64,000 bases of DNA, from contig CBDAQB010000003.1 of NCBI GenBank assembly GCA_965198825.1, positions 434,001-498,000 of the forward strand, in the 5' to 3' direction. The notes beneath the pieces are model-generated. The model was given only the letters and a program-made list of their open reading frames with translations, was not told where the DNA came from and searched no databases. The stretch's first letter is position 1; each line of letters starts with the position of its first letter. This stretch comes from BOG-908 sp965198825 (GTDB lineage Bacteria > Pseudomonadota > Alphaproteobacteria > Acetobacterales > Acetobacteraceae). The position numbers and the translations under genes are program-made. Shown piece by piece: positions 43,158 to 51,940 of the stretch.

Positions 43158-44117
43158 ATGCTCCTCACGCACAATTGGGCGGACGTGCCCGGGGCCGCAC
43201 GCGGCGCGGCGCTGGCGCTAGGCAACTTCGACGGCGTTCACCGCGGCCACGCCCATCTCGTACGCGCGGCGCATGGCGCCAGGCCGGACGCGCGCCTGGG
43301 CGTGCTGACCTTCGAGCCGCATCCGCGCGAGTTCTTCCGCCCTGACGACCCGCCGTTCCGGCTCACCCTGTCGGAAGAGCGTGCCTCGGCGCTGGAGGCG
43401 CTCGGGGTGTCCCTGGTGCACGAAGTGGCGTTCGACGCGGCCTTCTCGCAAATGGAGGCGGAGACCTTCGTCACGCGCGTGCTGCACGAGGCGCTCGGCG
43501 CCTCCCATCTGGCCTGCGGGCCGGATTTTGCTTTCGGCCGCCGCCGCGGCGGCAATGTCGAGCTGCTGTCACGCCTGGCCGAATCGCTCGGCATGGGTCT
43601 GACCATCGTGCCGCCTTTGGCCGACGCCGGCGGTCCGCTCTCCTCCACGCGAATCCGCCGCCTGCTTCAGGACGGCTATCCTGAATTGGCGACGGCCGCT
43701 CTCGGCCGCCCCTGGAGCATACGCGGCACCGTGGCGCACGGCGACAAGCGCGGCCGCACCATCGGTTTCCCGACAGCCAACATCCCGTTGGGCCGCCATC
43801 TCGAGCCGGCGCGCGGCGTCTATGCCGTGACCCTCGCGCTGCCCGACGGGCGCAGGCTGCCGGGCGTCGCCAACATCGGCCGCCGCCCCACCGTGTCGCA
43901 GGATCTCGAAAGCCGGCTAGAGGCCCATATCTTCGACTACGAGGGCGACCTTTACGGCCAGGCGCTGGCGGTGTCGCTGCACGCCTATCTGCGCGCCGAG
44001 CAGAAATTCGCGGGCCTGGACGCACTTCGCGCCCAGATTGCCATGGATGCCGAGCAGGCGCGCGCGGCCCTCGGGCGCCTGATTTCGGCAAACGGCCACA
44101 CAGAGACGAACCTATGA
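43158..44117 (+). CDS. ribF: Bifunctional riboflavin kinase/FAD synthetase
   Basis: 319 aa. FAD synthetase domain first: ALGNFDGVHRGHAHLV (HxGH motif), PHPREFF, CGPDFAFGRRRGGN, SSTRIRRLLQ; then the riboflavin kinase domain with GTVAHGDKRGRTIGFPTANI and GVYAV. Makes FMN and FAD. Start set at the ATG (43158) giving the usual N-terminus MLLTHN. It overlaps ileS by 4 bp (ATGA), the conserved ribF-ileS-lspA order. Confidence 0.96.
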   Translation: MLLTHNWADVPGAARGAALALGNFDGVHRGHAHLVRAAHGARPDARLGVLTFEPHPREFFRPDDPPFRLTLSEERASALEALGVSLVHEVAFDAAFSQMEAETFVTRVLHEALGASHLACGPDFAFGRRRGGNVELLSRLAESLGMGLTIVPPLADAGGPLSSTRIRRLLQDGYPELATAALGRPWSIRGTVAHGDKRGRTIGFPTANIPLGRHLEPARGVYAVTLALPDGRRLPGVANIGRRPTVSQDLESRLEAHIFDYEGDLYGQALAVSLHAYLRAEQKFAGLDALRAQIAMDAEQARAALGRLISANGHTETNL

Positions 44118-46687
44118 GCGACCTGGATTACCGCGACACCGTCTTCCTGCCGTCCACATCGTTCCCGATGCGCGGCGACCTGCCGAAGCGCGAGCCTGCC
44201 ATCCTGGCCCGCTGGGAGGCGATGGGGCTTTGGGAAAAGCTGCGCGCCCAGGCCGAAGGGCGCAAACCCTTCATCCTGCACGACGGCCCGCCCTACGCGA
44301 ACGGCAACATCCACATCGGCCACGCGCTGAACAAGATCCTCAAGGACGTGGTGAACCGCGCCCGCCAGATGGCCGGCTTCGACGCCTATTACGTCCCAGG
44401 CTGGGACTGCCACGGCCTGCCCATCGAGTGGCAGATCGAGGAGAAATACCGCAAATCCGGCCGCGACAAGGACGCCGTGCCGCTGATCGACTTCAGGGCC
44501 GAATGCCGCGCCCACGCTGCCCACTGGATGGAGGTGCAAGCCGCCGAGTTCCGCCGCCTCGGGATCTACGGTGATTGGGCGAAGCGCTACGCGACGATGG
44601 ATTTCGCCGCCGAAGCCGCCATCGCAGGTGAGATCGGCCGCTTCGTCCTGAACGGCGCGCTCTACCGCGGCCTGCGCCCTGTCATGTGGAGCGTCGTCGA
44701 AAAGACCGCGCTGGCGGAAGCCGAAATCGAGTACGCCGACCACACCTCGACGACGATCTGGGTGCGCTATCCCGTGCTCGGCGACGGCCCTCTCGCCGGC
44801 GCGTCCGTGGTGATCTGGACGACGACTCCCTGGACCATGCCGGGCAGCCGCGCCATCGCCTATGGCGAGGCGATCGAATATGCGCTGATCCATGTGGACC
44901 AGGTCGCCGAAGGCAGCCTCGCCCGCCCAGGCGAAAGACTGATCGTCGCCCTCGCCTTGCTGCCCGCCTTCCTGGCCGACGCAGGCATATCCCTGCACCA
45001 TCTCGTGCATGTCCACCGGGGCACCGACCTCGCCGGCGTGATGGTCGCCCACCCGCTCAGGGGCGCCGCTTCCCAGCAAGGCGGGGGCTACGATTTCGAC
45101 ATGCCGCTCCTGGCTGGCGACTTCGTCACCACCGAGCAGGGCACCGGCCTCGTGCATATGGCGCCAGGCCACGGCGAGGACGATTTCGCCCTCTGCAAGG
45201 CGCACGGCATCGGCGTGCCTGAAACCGTCGCCGACGACGGCACCTACCTGCCCCAGGTGCCGCTGTTCGCCGGCGTGCATGTCTTCCGCGCGGCAAACCC
45301 CGTCTGCGAGGCGCTGATCGCGGCCGGCGGCCTGGTGAAGCGCGGCACCCTCGTCCACTCCTATCCGCACTCCTGGCGCTCCAAGGCGCCGCTCATCTAC
45401 CGCGCCACGCCGCAATGGTTCATCCGCATGGACGGTGAGGAGCACATACGCGAGCACGCGCTACAGGCCATCGCAGACACCCGCTTCGTGCCAGAAAAGG
45501 GCCGCCAGCGTCTCGCCAGCATGGTCGCCAACCGCCCCGACTGGTGCATCAGCCGGCAGCGCGCCTGGGGCGTGCCCATCCCGGTCTTCGTCGAGAAGCG
45601 CACGGGCGAAGTCCTGCGCGACCCCGCGGTGATCGCCCGCATAGAGGCCGCCTTTGCCGCGGAAGGCGCTGATGCCTGGTTCGCCTCGCCGCCCTCCCGC
45701 TTCCTCGGCAACGAATACGACGCCGGCGCCTACGAGCAGGTGCGCGACATCGTCGATGTGTGGTTCGAAAGCGGCTCGACGCACGCCTTCACCCTCGAAG
45801 CGCGCGGCCTGCCCTGGCCTGCAGACCTCTATCTGGAAGGTTCTGACCAGAGCCGCGGCTGGTTCCAGTCCTCGCTTCTCGAAGGCATCGGCTCGCGCGG
45901 CCGCGCGCCGTTCCGTGCGATCCTGACACACGGCTTCACGCTCGACGACCAGGGCCGCAAGATGAGCAAGTCGCTCGGCAACGTCACGGCGCCGCAGAAA
46001 ATCACCGACGAATTCGGCGCCGACATCCTGCGCCTGTGGGTGATGAACAGCGATTTCGCCGAGGACCAGCGCATCGGCAAGGAGATCGTCAAGCAAACCG
46101 CAGAACTCTACCGCCGCCTGCGCAACACGCTGCGCTGGCTCCTCGGCAGCCTCGATGGTTTCACCGAGTCCGAGCGGGTGGATTACGCCGAGATGCCGGA
46201 GCTGGAACGCTGGGTGCTTCATCGGCTCGCCGAGCTCGACGCCCGCATGAAGCGCGCCGCCATGGAGTACGACTGGGTCGGCGTCATGCCCGAGCTGCAC
46301 GCCTTCTGCGCGGGTGATCTGTCCGCGTTCTATTTCGACGTGCGCAAGGACAGCCTCTATTGCGACCGGCCTGACAGCCTGCGCCGGCGCGCCGCGCGCA
46401 CCGTGCTGGACCATCTGCACCGCGCCCTCTGCTGCTGGCTTGCCCCTGTCCTATGCTTCACCGCGGAAGAAGCCTGGACCGCCCGCTTTGGCGAGGCTTC
46501 TAGCGTGCATCTGCAGAGCGTTTCCACCCCATCCCCGCGGACTGGGCAAAACTCGGCGCTTGCTGCGCAAATGGGATACTCTTCGCAACCCGTCGGCAGG
46601 ATAGTACACAGCTATCGAGGCGCATGCGCCATAAAGGGACATCGCTTCTTCGCTCCAAGCATACGTAGACTTGCCGCTAGCCATTGA
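44114..46687 (+). CDS. ileS: Isoleucyl-tRNA synthetase, readable part (C-terminus frameshifted)
   Basis: 857 aa in frame; family length is usually about 930-950. HIGH motif in GNIHIGHAL, catalytic CP1 editing segments (TTTPWTMPGSRAI), KMSKS in RKMSKSLGN, and anticodon-binding helices up to SSVHLQ at about 46515. After that the frame breaks. The last roughly 60 residues (SVSTPSPRTGQ onward) are not family-like. The start overlaps ribF. See the remnant at 46515-46940. Either a local sequence error or a real lesion in an essential gene. Confidence 0.9.
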   Translation: MSDLDYRDTVFLPSTSFPMRGDLPKREPAILARWEAMGLWEKLRAQAEGRKPFILHDGPPYANGNIHIGHALNKILKDVVNRARQMAGFDAYYVPGWDCHGLPIEWQIEEKYRKSGRDKDAVPLIDFRAECRAHAAHWMEVQAAEFRRLGIYGDWAKRYATMDFAAEAAIAGEIGRFVLNGALYRGLRPVMWSVVEKTALAEAEIEYADHTSTTIWVRYPVLGDGPLAGASVVIWTTTPWTMPGSRAIAYGEAIEYALIHVDQVAEGSLARPGERLIVALALLPAFLADAGISLHHLVHVHRGTDLAGVMVAHPLRGAASQQGGGYDFDMPLLAGDFVTTEQGTGLVHMAPGHGEDDFALCKAHGIGVPETVADDGTYLPQVPLFAGVHVFRAANPVCEALIAAGGLVKRGTLVHSYPHSWRSKAPLIYRATPQWFIRMDGEEHIREHALQAIADTRFVPEKGRQRLASMVANRPDWCISRQRAWGVPIPVFVEKRTGEVLRDPAVIARIEAAFAAEGADAWFASPPSRFLGNEYDAGAYEQVRDIVDVWFESGSTHAFTLEARGLPWPADLYLEGSDQSRGWFQSSLLEGIGSRGRAPFRAILTHGFTLDDQGRKMSKSLGNVTAPQKITDEFGADILRLWVMNSDFAEDQRIGKEIVKQTAELYRRLRNTLRWLLGSLDGFTESERVDYAEMPELERWVLHRLAELDARMKRAAMEYDWVGVMPELHAFCAGDLSAFYFDVRKDSLYCDRPDSLRRRAARTVLDHLHRALCCWLAPVLCFTAEEAWTARFGEASSVHLQSVSTPSPRTGQNSALAAQMGYSSQPVGRIVHSYRGACAIKGHRFFAPSIRRLAASH

Positions 46688-46940
46688 AGGCCTGGACTAT
46701 ACCGACGCAGAATGGGCCGAGATTGCTTATCGTTTCAAAGGCATGTTCAGCCGGGCTGGCACAGTGAGCGGCGGATTTCCCGTTAGCCGCATTATCGGTG
46801 GCTCCTGGCGCCAAATGCGTCAACGCTGCTGGCGCGTGCTGGAAGAAGTGGGCCAGCACGCCTCGCACCCCGGCCTCTGCCTGCGCTGCGAAGATGCGGT
46901 CGAGAGCGGCCTCGTCGGCCAGCCGAAAGCCGCGGCGTGA
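46515..46940 (+). pseudogene. ileS: Out-of-frame ileS C-terminal remnant with zinc-finger
   Basis: The lost end of IleS is recognisable scattered over the three frames: FHPIPADWAK (frame of 46516), KWDTLR, then ASSLQAYVDLPLAIEGLD and AEWAEIA around 46648-46720, VAPGAKC near 46797, and finally RCWRVLEEVGQHASHPGLCLRCEDAVESGL ending at 46940. This is the usual C-terminal zinc-binding domain. Several one-base insertions or deletions are needed to restore it. The stop at 46938-46940 overlaps lspA's GTG, showing that the original ileS ended here. Confidence 0.8.
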
Positions 46941-47452
46941 CGCGCGCCGGCCGCACCTCCCTGGGGCTTGCCATCGCCGCCCTCGTCCTGGGCCTCGACC
47001 AGGCCAGCAAGCAATGGGTCATCGCAGGCCTCGACCTGCCTCTGCGCGGCGACATTCCCGTCATCCCGCGCGTGCTCGACCTCGCCATGGCCTGGAACGA
47101 CGGCGTCACTTTCGGCCTGCTGAAATCGGGCAGCGGCTGGGGGCCCGTCATTCTCGGCGGCGTGGCCCTCGGGGTGGTCGGCGGCCTTCTCGTCTGGCTG
47201 CGCCGTGCGGAGAATGCCTGGACAGCGGCGGCACTCGGCGCCATTGCGGGCGGTGCGCTCGGCAATGTGGTGGACCGCGCCCGCTTCGGCCGTGTGGTGG
47301 ACTTCATCCATGTCCACTGGGGCGGCTGGGACCCGTTTCCCTTCATCTTCAACGCCGGCGATTCGGCCATCGTGGTGGGAGTCGCCTTGCTCCTGCTGGA
47401 AAGTTTCCTGCCTGCGCGCGACCGCTTGCAGCCCGCCCCCCCTCGCGCGTAA
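46937..47452 (+). CDS. lspA: Signal peptidase II
   Basis: 171 aa, GTG start overlapping the ileS remnant's stop (GTGA). Four membrane helices; conserved DQASKQWV (first Asp), AWNDGVTFGLL, GGALGNVVDRARFGRVVDFI with the catalytic Asp, and FNAGDSAIVVGV with the second catalytic Asp. Cleaves prolipoprotein signal peptides at the Cys. A lipoprotein gene follows 30 bp on. Confidence 0.95.
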   Translation: MTRAGRTSLGLAIAALVLGLDQASKQWVIAGLDLPLRGDIPVIPRVLDLAMAWNDGVTFGLLKSGSGWGPVILGGVALGVVGGLLVWLRRAENAWTAAALGAIAGGALGNVVDRARFGRVVDFIHVHWGGWDPFPFIFNAGDSAIVVGVALLLLESFLPARDRLQPAPPRA

Positions 47453-47482
47453 GAGCACCGTTCGAGGAGACCGCGTCCTATC

Positions 47483-48043
47483 ATGTCCGCCAGAGCCCAA
47501 ACCCGCCCCGCCGTGCTGCTCTTCGCCGCCAGCCTCTGCCTCGCCGGCTGCGGCCAGGATGTCGAGCGCACCCTCGGCCTGACGCGCGACTCGCCAGATG
47601 AATTCACCGTCACCACGCGCGCCCCTCTCTCCATGCCGCCGGACGAAGCGCTGCCATCGCCTCACCCGGGCGCCGCCCGTCCCCAGGAACTCAGCTCGCA
47701 GCAATCCGCCGAAGCCGCCCTCGCGCCCGACACCGCGCTGGGTTCGACGCCAGGTCCTGAGAGCAGCGGCCAGGAAGCGCTGGTCGGCAGCGCAGGCCCG
47801 AACGCCCCAGCCGACATACGCACACGGGTTGACGCGGAAGCCAGCCAGGCGCCGCAGCAGAGCCTCACCGACCGTCTGATGTTCTGGCAGGGCGCCCCCC
47901 AGGCCCCGGCAGGTGCCGTGCTCGATCCAGACAAGGAGAGCCAGCGGCTGCGCTCGAACGCGGCGCTGGGCGAGAAGCCGACGACAGGCAGCACGCCGAT
48001 TATACAGCCCAAGAAAGACTCCAGCTTCCTAGGCATCTTCTAG
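47483..48043 (+). CDS. DUF3035 outer-membrane lipoprotein (BamF-like)
   Basis: 186 aa. Lipobox LCLAGC at the end of the signal peptide, then the conserved N-terminal block TLGLTRDSPDEFTVTTRAPLSMPPD, typical of DUF3035. The rest is low-complexity Ser/Pro/Gln-rich. Alphaproteobacterial DUF3035 lipoproteins have been linked to the BAM assembly complex (BamF); this assignment is from memory and should be checked. It follows lspA, its own processing enzyme, in apparent operon. Confidence 0.85.
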   Translation: MSARAQTRPAVLLFAASLCLAGCGQDVERTLGLTRDSPDEFTVTTRAPLSMPPDEALPSPHPGAARPQELSSQQSAEAALAPDTALGSTPGPESSGQEALVGSAGPNAPADIRTRVDAEASQAPQQSLTDRLMFWQGAPQAPAGAVLDPDKESQRLRSNAALGEKPTTGSTPIIQPKKDSSFLGIF

Positions 48044-48048
48044 GGCAG

Positions 48049-48171
48049 GAATTCTACTATCCCGGCCATCTGACGGCACGGGCTGCGCTTCCGGTGCTCA
48101 CCGGCCATCAAGGCCGGCTCCGCTCCGGTTCTCGCCCGCACCGCCAGCTGACTCGGGCTAGCGAATTCTCG
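48049..48171. repeat. Family 2 inverted repeat, best-preserved copy
   Basis: Runs GAATTCTACTATCCCGGCCA to CTCGGGCTAGCGAATTCTCG. The ends share GAATTC and the interior folds into the GGCCGGCTCCGCTCCGG/CCGGTGCTCACCGGCC hairpin. It begins 6 bp after the lipoprotein stop and lies upstream of mutL. Confidence 0.88.
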
Positions 48172-48239
48172 GTCATTGTTAGAAAGCTAGGGTGAGGGGA
48201 GTCAGGCTTTGTTCAGCCTTTCCTGGTCACTGGCTCATC

Positions 48240-49982
48240 ATGGCTGAGATACGTCTCCTGCCTGAGATCCTCGTCAACCGTATTGCGGCGGGGGAGGTGA
48301 TCGAGCGGCCGGCGGCGGCGGTGAAGGAGCTGGTCGAGAACGCGCTTGATGCAGGGGCAACGCGTATCGCCGTGTCTCTGGTGGGCGGCGGGATCGAGCG
48401 GATCGAGGTGTCCGACGACGGGGCAGGCATGGATGCCGACGATCTGGCCTTGGCTGTGCAGCGGCATTGCACCTCGAAGCTGGCCGGTGGCGATCTGGTG
48501 CGTATCGCCACGCTGGGCTTTCGCGGCGAGGCGCTTCCCAGCATCGGCGCCGCGGCGCGGCTGACCCTCACCAGCAGGCCGCGCGGTGCGGCCCATGCGC
48601 ACCGTATTGCTGTCGCAGGCGGCGTGGTCGGCGCCGTGGCGCCTGCGTCGGGCGCCTTCGGCACGCGCGCCCTGGTGGAGGATCTGTTCTACGCCACCCC
48701 TGCGCGACGCAAGTTCCTCCGCAACTCGCGCACGGAGGCGGAGCACGCAGAGGCGGCGCTGCGGCGCCTGGCCTTCGCAGCCCCCGGCTGCGCCTTCCGT
48801 CTCGAACTGGACGGCGGGCTGCGCTTCGACCTGCCAGTGCAGGACAGGGCTTCGCGCCTCGCCGCCCTGCTCGGCGCCGAGGCGGCAGGCAGCCTTCTCG
48901 CCGTCGAAGGCGAGCGCGACGGCTGCACCCTCGTCGGCTTCGCCGCCGCCCCCTCCGTTACCCGCGCGACGGCGGCCGGCCAGTCGCTGGTGGTCAACGG
49001 GCGTCCCGTCACCGACCCCGTGCTGCGCGTCGCCGTGCGCGTCGCCTACCGCGACGTCATCGCGTCGGGGCGCTTTCCCGTGGTCGCCCTCTGGCTCGAA
49101 GTGCCGCCTGACGAACTCGACGTGAATGTCCATCCCGCCAAGACAGAGCTGCGCTTCCGCAATGCCGATGCCGTCCGCTCGCTCGTCATAGGCAGCCTGC
49201 AAAGGGCGCTCGCTGGCGGGGCAGGGCCGGTGGCGCCGAGCCCCTGGCGGCCGCAAAGCTGGAGCGGCGGCCGTCCCGGCCTTTCGCTCGCTTCCCTGCC
49301 GCCTCGCTACACCGGTTTCGCTGAAGCGCAGCTTCCCCTCGCGGGCGCTCCCGCCGCGCGCGGGGCCGCCTCGCCGCCGTCGTCGCTGCCCGATGCGGCA
49401 TCCCACCCTCTCGGCGCGCCGCTGGCCCAGGTGCTCGACACCTATATCCTCGCCGCCACGTCTGACGAGGCGCTGATCCTCGTTGACCAGCACGCCGCGC
49501 ACGAGCGCCTGACACACGAGGCGCTGCGCGACCAATTGCTGGCAGGCGGCGTCAGCGCTCAGCCTTTGCTTCTCCCTGCCGTCGTCGATCTGCCTCAGGC
49601 CGACGCCGCGCGCCTGGCAGACGCCGCAGGCGCGCTCGCCACCCTGGGCCTGGAACTGGAGCCGTTCGGCGCCGGCGCCGTCCTCGTCCGGGCTCTGCCG
49701 GCCGCCCTAGGCGCCCCCGACCCAGGCCCCCTGGTGCGCGACATCGCAGACGAACTCGCAGAAGGCAGCAGCACGGCGCTGCAAACCCGCCTCGATGCCG
49801 TCGTCGCCCGCATGGCCTGTCACGGCAGCATACGCGCCGGCCGGCGCCTCACCTTGCCCGAAATGGATGCCCTGCTTCGCCAGATGGAAGCCACCCCACG
49901 CGCCGCCACCTGCAGTCATGGGCGGCCCACCTTCTTGAAGCTGAGCCGGACGGAAATCGAACGCCTCTTTGGGCGTGGGTAA
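48240..49982 (+). CDS. mutL: DNA mismatch repair protein MutL, endonuclease type
   Basis: 580 aa. N-terminal GHKL ATPase: RIAAGEVIERPAAAVKELVENALDAGA, SDDGAGMD, TLGFRGEALPSI. C-terminal dimerisation domain carries DQHAAHERLTHE, which fits the DQHA(X)2E(X)4E endonuclease motif, so it should nick without MutH. A Pro/Ser-rich linker joins the two. The ATG at 48240 gives the family start MAEIRLLPE; its ribosome binding site is weak. Confidence 0.95.
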   Translation: MAEIRLLPEILVNRIAAGEVIERPAAAVKELVENALDAGATRIAVSLVGGGIERIEVSDDGAGMDADDLALAVQRHCTSKLAGGDLVRIATLGFRGEALPSIGAAARLTLTSRPRGAAHAHRIAVAGGVVGAVAPASGAFGTRALVEDLFYATPARRKFLRNSRTEAEHAEAALRRLAFAAPGCAFRLELDGGLRFDLPVQDRASRLAALLGAEAAGSLLAVEGERDGCTLVGFAAAPSVTRATAAGQSLVVNGRPVTDPVLRVAVRVAYRDVIASGRFPVVALWLEVPPDELDVNVHPAKTELRFRNADAVRSLVIGSLQRALAGGAGPVAPSPWRPQSWSGGRPGLSLASLPPRYTGFAEAQLPLAGAPAARGAASPPSSLPDAASHPLGAPLAQVLDTYILAATSDEALILVDQHAAHERLTHEALRDQLLAGGVSAQPLLLPAVVDLPQADAARLADAAGALATLGLELEPFGAGAVLVRALPAALGAPDPGPLVRDIADELAEGSSTALQTRLDAVVARMACHGSIRAGRRLTLPEMDALLRQMEATPRAATCSHGRPTFLKLSRTEIERLFGRG

Positions 49983-50010
49983 AGCGAAGGAGAAAGATCA
50001 GGGAAGAGTA

Positions 50011-50120
50011 ACACGAAGGACGCGAAGAAGAAGCAGAAGCCACGAAGCGCACGAAGAAGAAAACACAGGCCTCTCTTGGTATCCTCCGTTGCTTAGCTTC
50101 TTCCCCGTGCGCTCCGTGTT
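50011..50120. repeat. Family 3 inverted repeat copy
   Basis: AACACGAAGGACGCG at the left and CGTGCGCTCCGTGTT at the right pair imperfectly, with cacgaag words between. It lies between convergent mutL and hemW. Confidence 0.6.
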
Positions 50121-50162
50121 GCTTTTCGGCTAGCGATCGAAGGCGATCGCAAACTGCAAAAT

Positions 50163-51329
50163 CTACAGCACCAGCCGAGGCAGCATCGCATCGAGCCGCC
50201 TGCGCCCTTCCAGAGTCGCAACGAGGCGCCCCTCCGAACGCGTAAGGTAGCCCTCGTCAAAACAGGCGTGAAGGATCGACTGATCAACAGCCTCGTCCAT
50301 TTGCACGCCGGTGCGCGCTACGAACCAGGCCTCGTCAATGCCTTCGGCAAGGCGCAAGCCCATGAGGAGGGCCTCACGCGCCCTGTCGCGCGGCCCGATC
50401 AGCGTCTCAGGGCTGCTGCCGTGCCCCTGCGTCTCGACCAGCGCCGCCCAGGGTTCGGGCGCGCGATGACGGCGGGTCGCCGTCAAGCCGGCATCGAGTG
50501 TCAGGCGGCCATGAGCGCCAGGACCCACGCCGGCATAGTCGCCGTAGCGCCAATAAGCGAGATTATGCCTGCTCTCCGCACCGGGAAGCGCGTAGTTCGA
50601 GATTTCGTAGCCAAGCAAGCCGAACTGCGAAGCGGCTTCCGCCGTCGCATCGTAAAGGGCTGCCGCATCATCCTCATCAGGCAGCACGATCTCGCCGCGC
50701 CTGTTCAAGGCCTCGTAGGCCGTGCCCGGCTCTATGGTCAGCTGATAAAGCGAGAGATGGTCCGCCGCGAGCGCCAACGCCCTGCCCAGCTCCTCCTGCC
50801 AGGCAGAAAGGCTCTGATCGGGCCGGGCATAAATCAAATCGAAAGAAAGCCGCGGAAAGATGCCGCGCCCCAGTTCCAGGGCCGCGACTGCCTCTCGCGC
50901 GCTATGGCCGCGACCTAATTTCTGCAACGCCGAATCGTCTAGCGCCTGCACCCCGAGCGAGAGCCGGTTCACGCCTGCATCCCGAAAATCGGCAAGCTTG
51001 CTTGCCTCGACGCTCGTCGGATTGGCCTCCAAGGTGATTTCCAGGTCTGGCGAGGCCTCGAACAGCCGGCGCGCATCAGCGATGAGCGCGCCCACAGTCT
51101 CCTGGCTCATCAGGCTCGGCGTGCCGCCGCCGAAAAAGATCGAGCCGAGCGGCCGCGGCCCCAGCCGCTCGGCCTCCCACGCCAGTTCGCGGCGCAGCGC
51201 AGAGGCAAATCGCGCCTGCGGCACGACATCGCGCACATGGCTGTTGAAGTCGCAGTAGGGGCATTTCTGCAGGCAGAACGGCCAGTGGATATAGAGGGCG
51301 AGCGGCGTGCCGCCCGCTGCTGCGTTCAA
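50163..51329 (-). CDS. hemW: Radical-SAM heme chaperone HemW
   Basis: 388 aa. Radical-SAM CxxxCxxC motif as C19-LQK-C-PY-C (FCLQKCPYCDF), then IFFGGGTPSLM and the HemN-like C-terminal domain with LSLYQLTIEPGTAY, GYEISNYALPG, NLAYWRYGDYAGVGPGAHG. HemW inserts heme into respiratory enzymes; it is not an oxygen-independent coproporphyrinogen oxidase despite the similarity. The TTG start overlaps the rdgB stop (TTGA). Confidence 0.93.
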   Translation of the reverse strand: MNAAAGGTPLALYIHWPFCLQKCPYCDFNSHVRDVVPQARFASALRRELAWEAERLGPRPLGSIFFGGGTPSLMSQETVGALIADARRLFEASPDLEITLEANPTSVEASKLADFRDAGVNRLSLGVQALDDSALQKLGRGHSAREAVAALELGRGIFPRLSFDLIYARPDQSLSAWQEELGRALALAADHLSLYQLTIEPGTAYEALNRRGEIVLPDEDDAAALYDATAEAASQFGLLGYEISNYALPGAESRHNLAYWRYGDYAGVGPGAHGRLTLDAGLTATRRHRAPEPWAALVETQGHGSSPETLIGPRDRAREALLMGLRLAEGIDEAWFVARTGVQMDEAVDQSILHACFDEGYLTRSEGRLVATLEGRRRLDAMLPRLVL

Positions 51330-51937
51330 AAGCAGGCTGCGGTCAGTTGCGCCATCGCCCGGGCGCGATGGCTGGTCGCGTGTTTCTCGTCAGGCTCCAT
51401 TTCGCCATAGCTGAGCGTTCCGCCGGCTGGCGCGAACATGGGATCGTAGCCGAATCCTTTGTCGCCGCGAGGCGGCCAGACCATGCGGCCTTCGACCCGG
51501 CCGAGAAAACTTGCCGTCTCGCCGTCAGGCCAGGCGAGGCTGAGGGCGCAGACGAACCACGCCCTTCGGTCGGGGTTCGGCCCGCATTCGCGGTGCACCC
51601 TCTGCATGGCCGCCAGAAAGTCACGGCCCTGCCATTCGCCTGGCGACTGCGCCCAGCGCGCGGAGAACAGTCCCGGCGCACCGTTCAAAGCTGCGACACA
51701 GAAGCCTGAGTCATCCGCCAAGGCCGGCAATCCGCTCGCCGTGGCGGCAAGGCTCGCCTTCAGCCGCGCATTGCCGATGAAGTCCGCCGCTGTCTCCTCT
51801 GGCTCCGCCAAACCGAGGTCGCCTGCGGACACCAGCGACACGCCGAACGGCTCCACCAGGGCGGCGATTTCCCGCAGCTTGCCGGCGTTATGGCTGGCGA
51901 GCACAAGCCGCGATCCGCGTTCCAGCCGGCGCGCCAT
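51326..51937 (-). CDS. rdgB: dITP/XTP pyrophosphatase
   Basis: 203 aa. HAM1 family landmarks: VLASHNAGKLREI, ETAADFIGNARLKA, ALADDSGFCVAALNGAPGLFSARW, GRVEGRMVWPPRGDKGFGYDPMF, SHRARAM. Removes non-canonical purine triphosphates. It starts 3 bp after the rph stop and overlaps hemW, so rph-rdgB-hemW is one operon. Confidence 0.95.
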   Translation of the reverse strand: MARRLERGSRLVLASHNAGKLREIAALVEPFGVSLVSAGDLGLAEPEETAADFIGNARLKASLAATASGLPALADDSGFCVAALNGAPGLFSARWAQSPGEWQGRDFLAAMQRVHRECGPNPDRRAWFVCALSLAWPDGETASFLGRVEGRMVWPPRGDKGFGYDPMFAPAGGTLSYGEMEPDEKHATSHRARAMAQLTAACF

Positions 51938-51940
51938 GGC

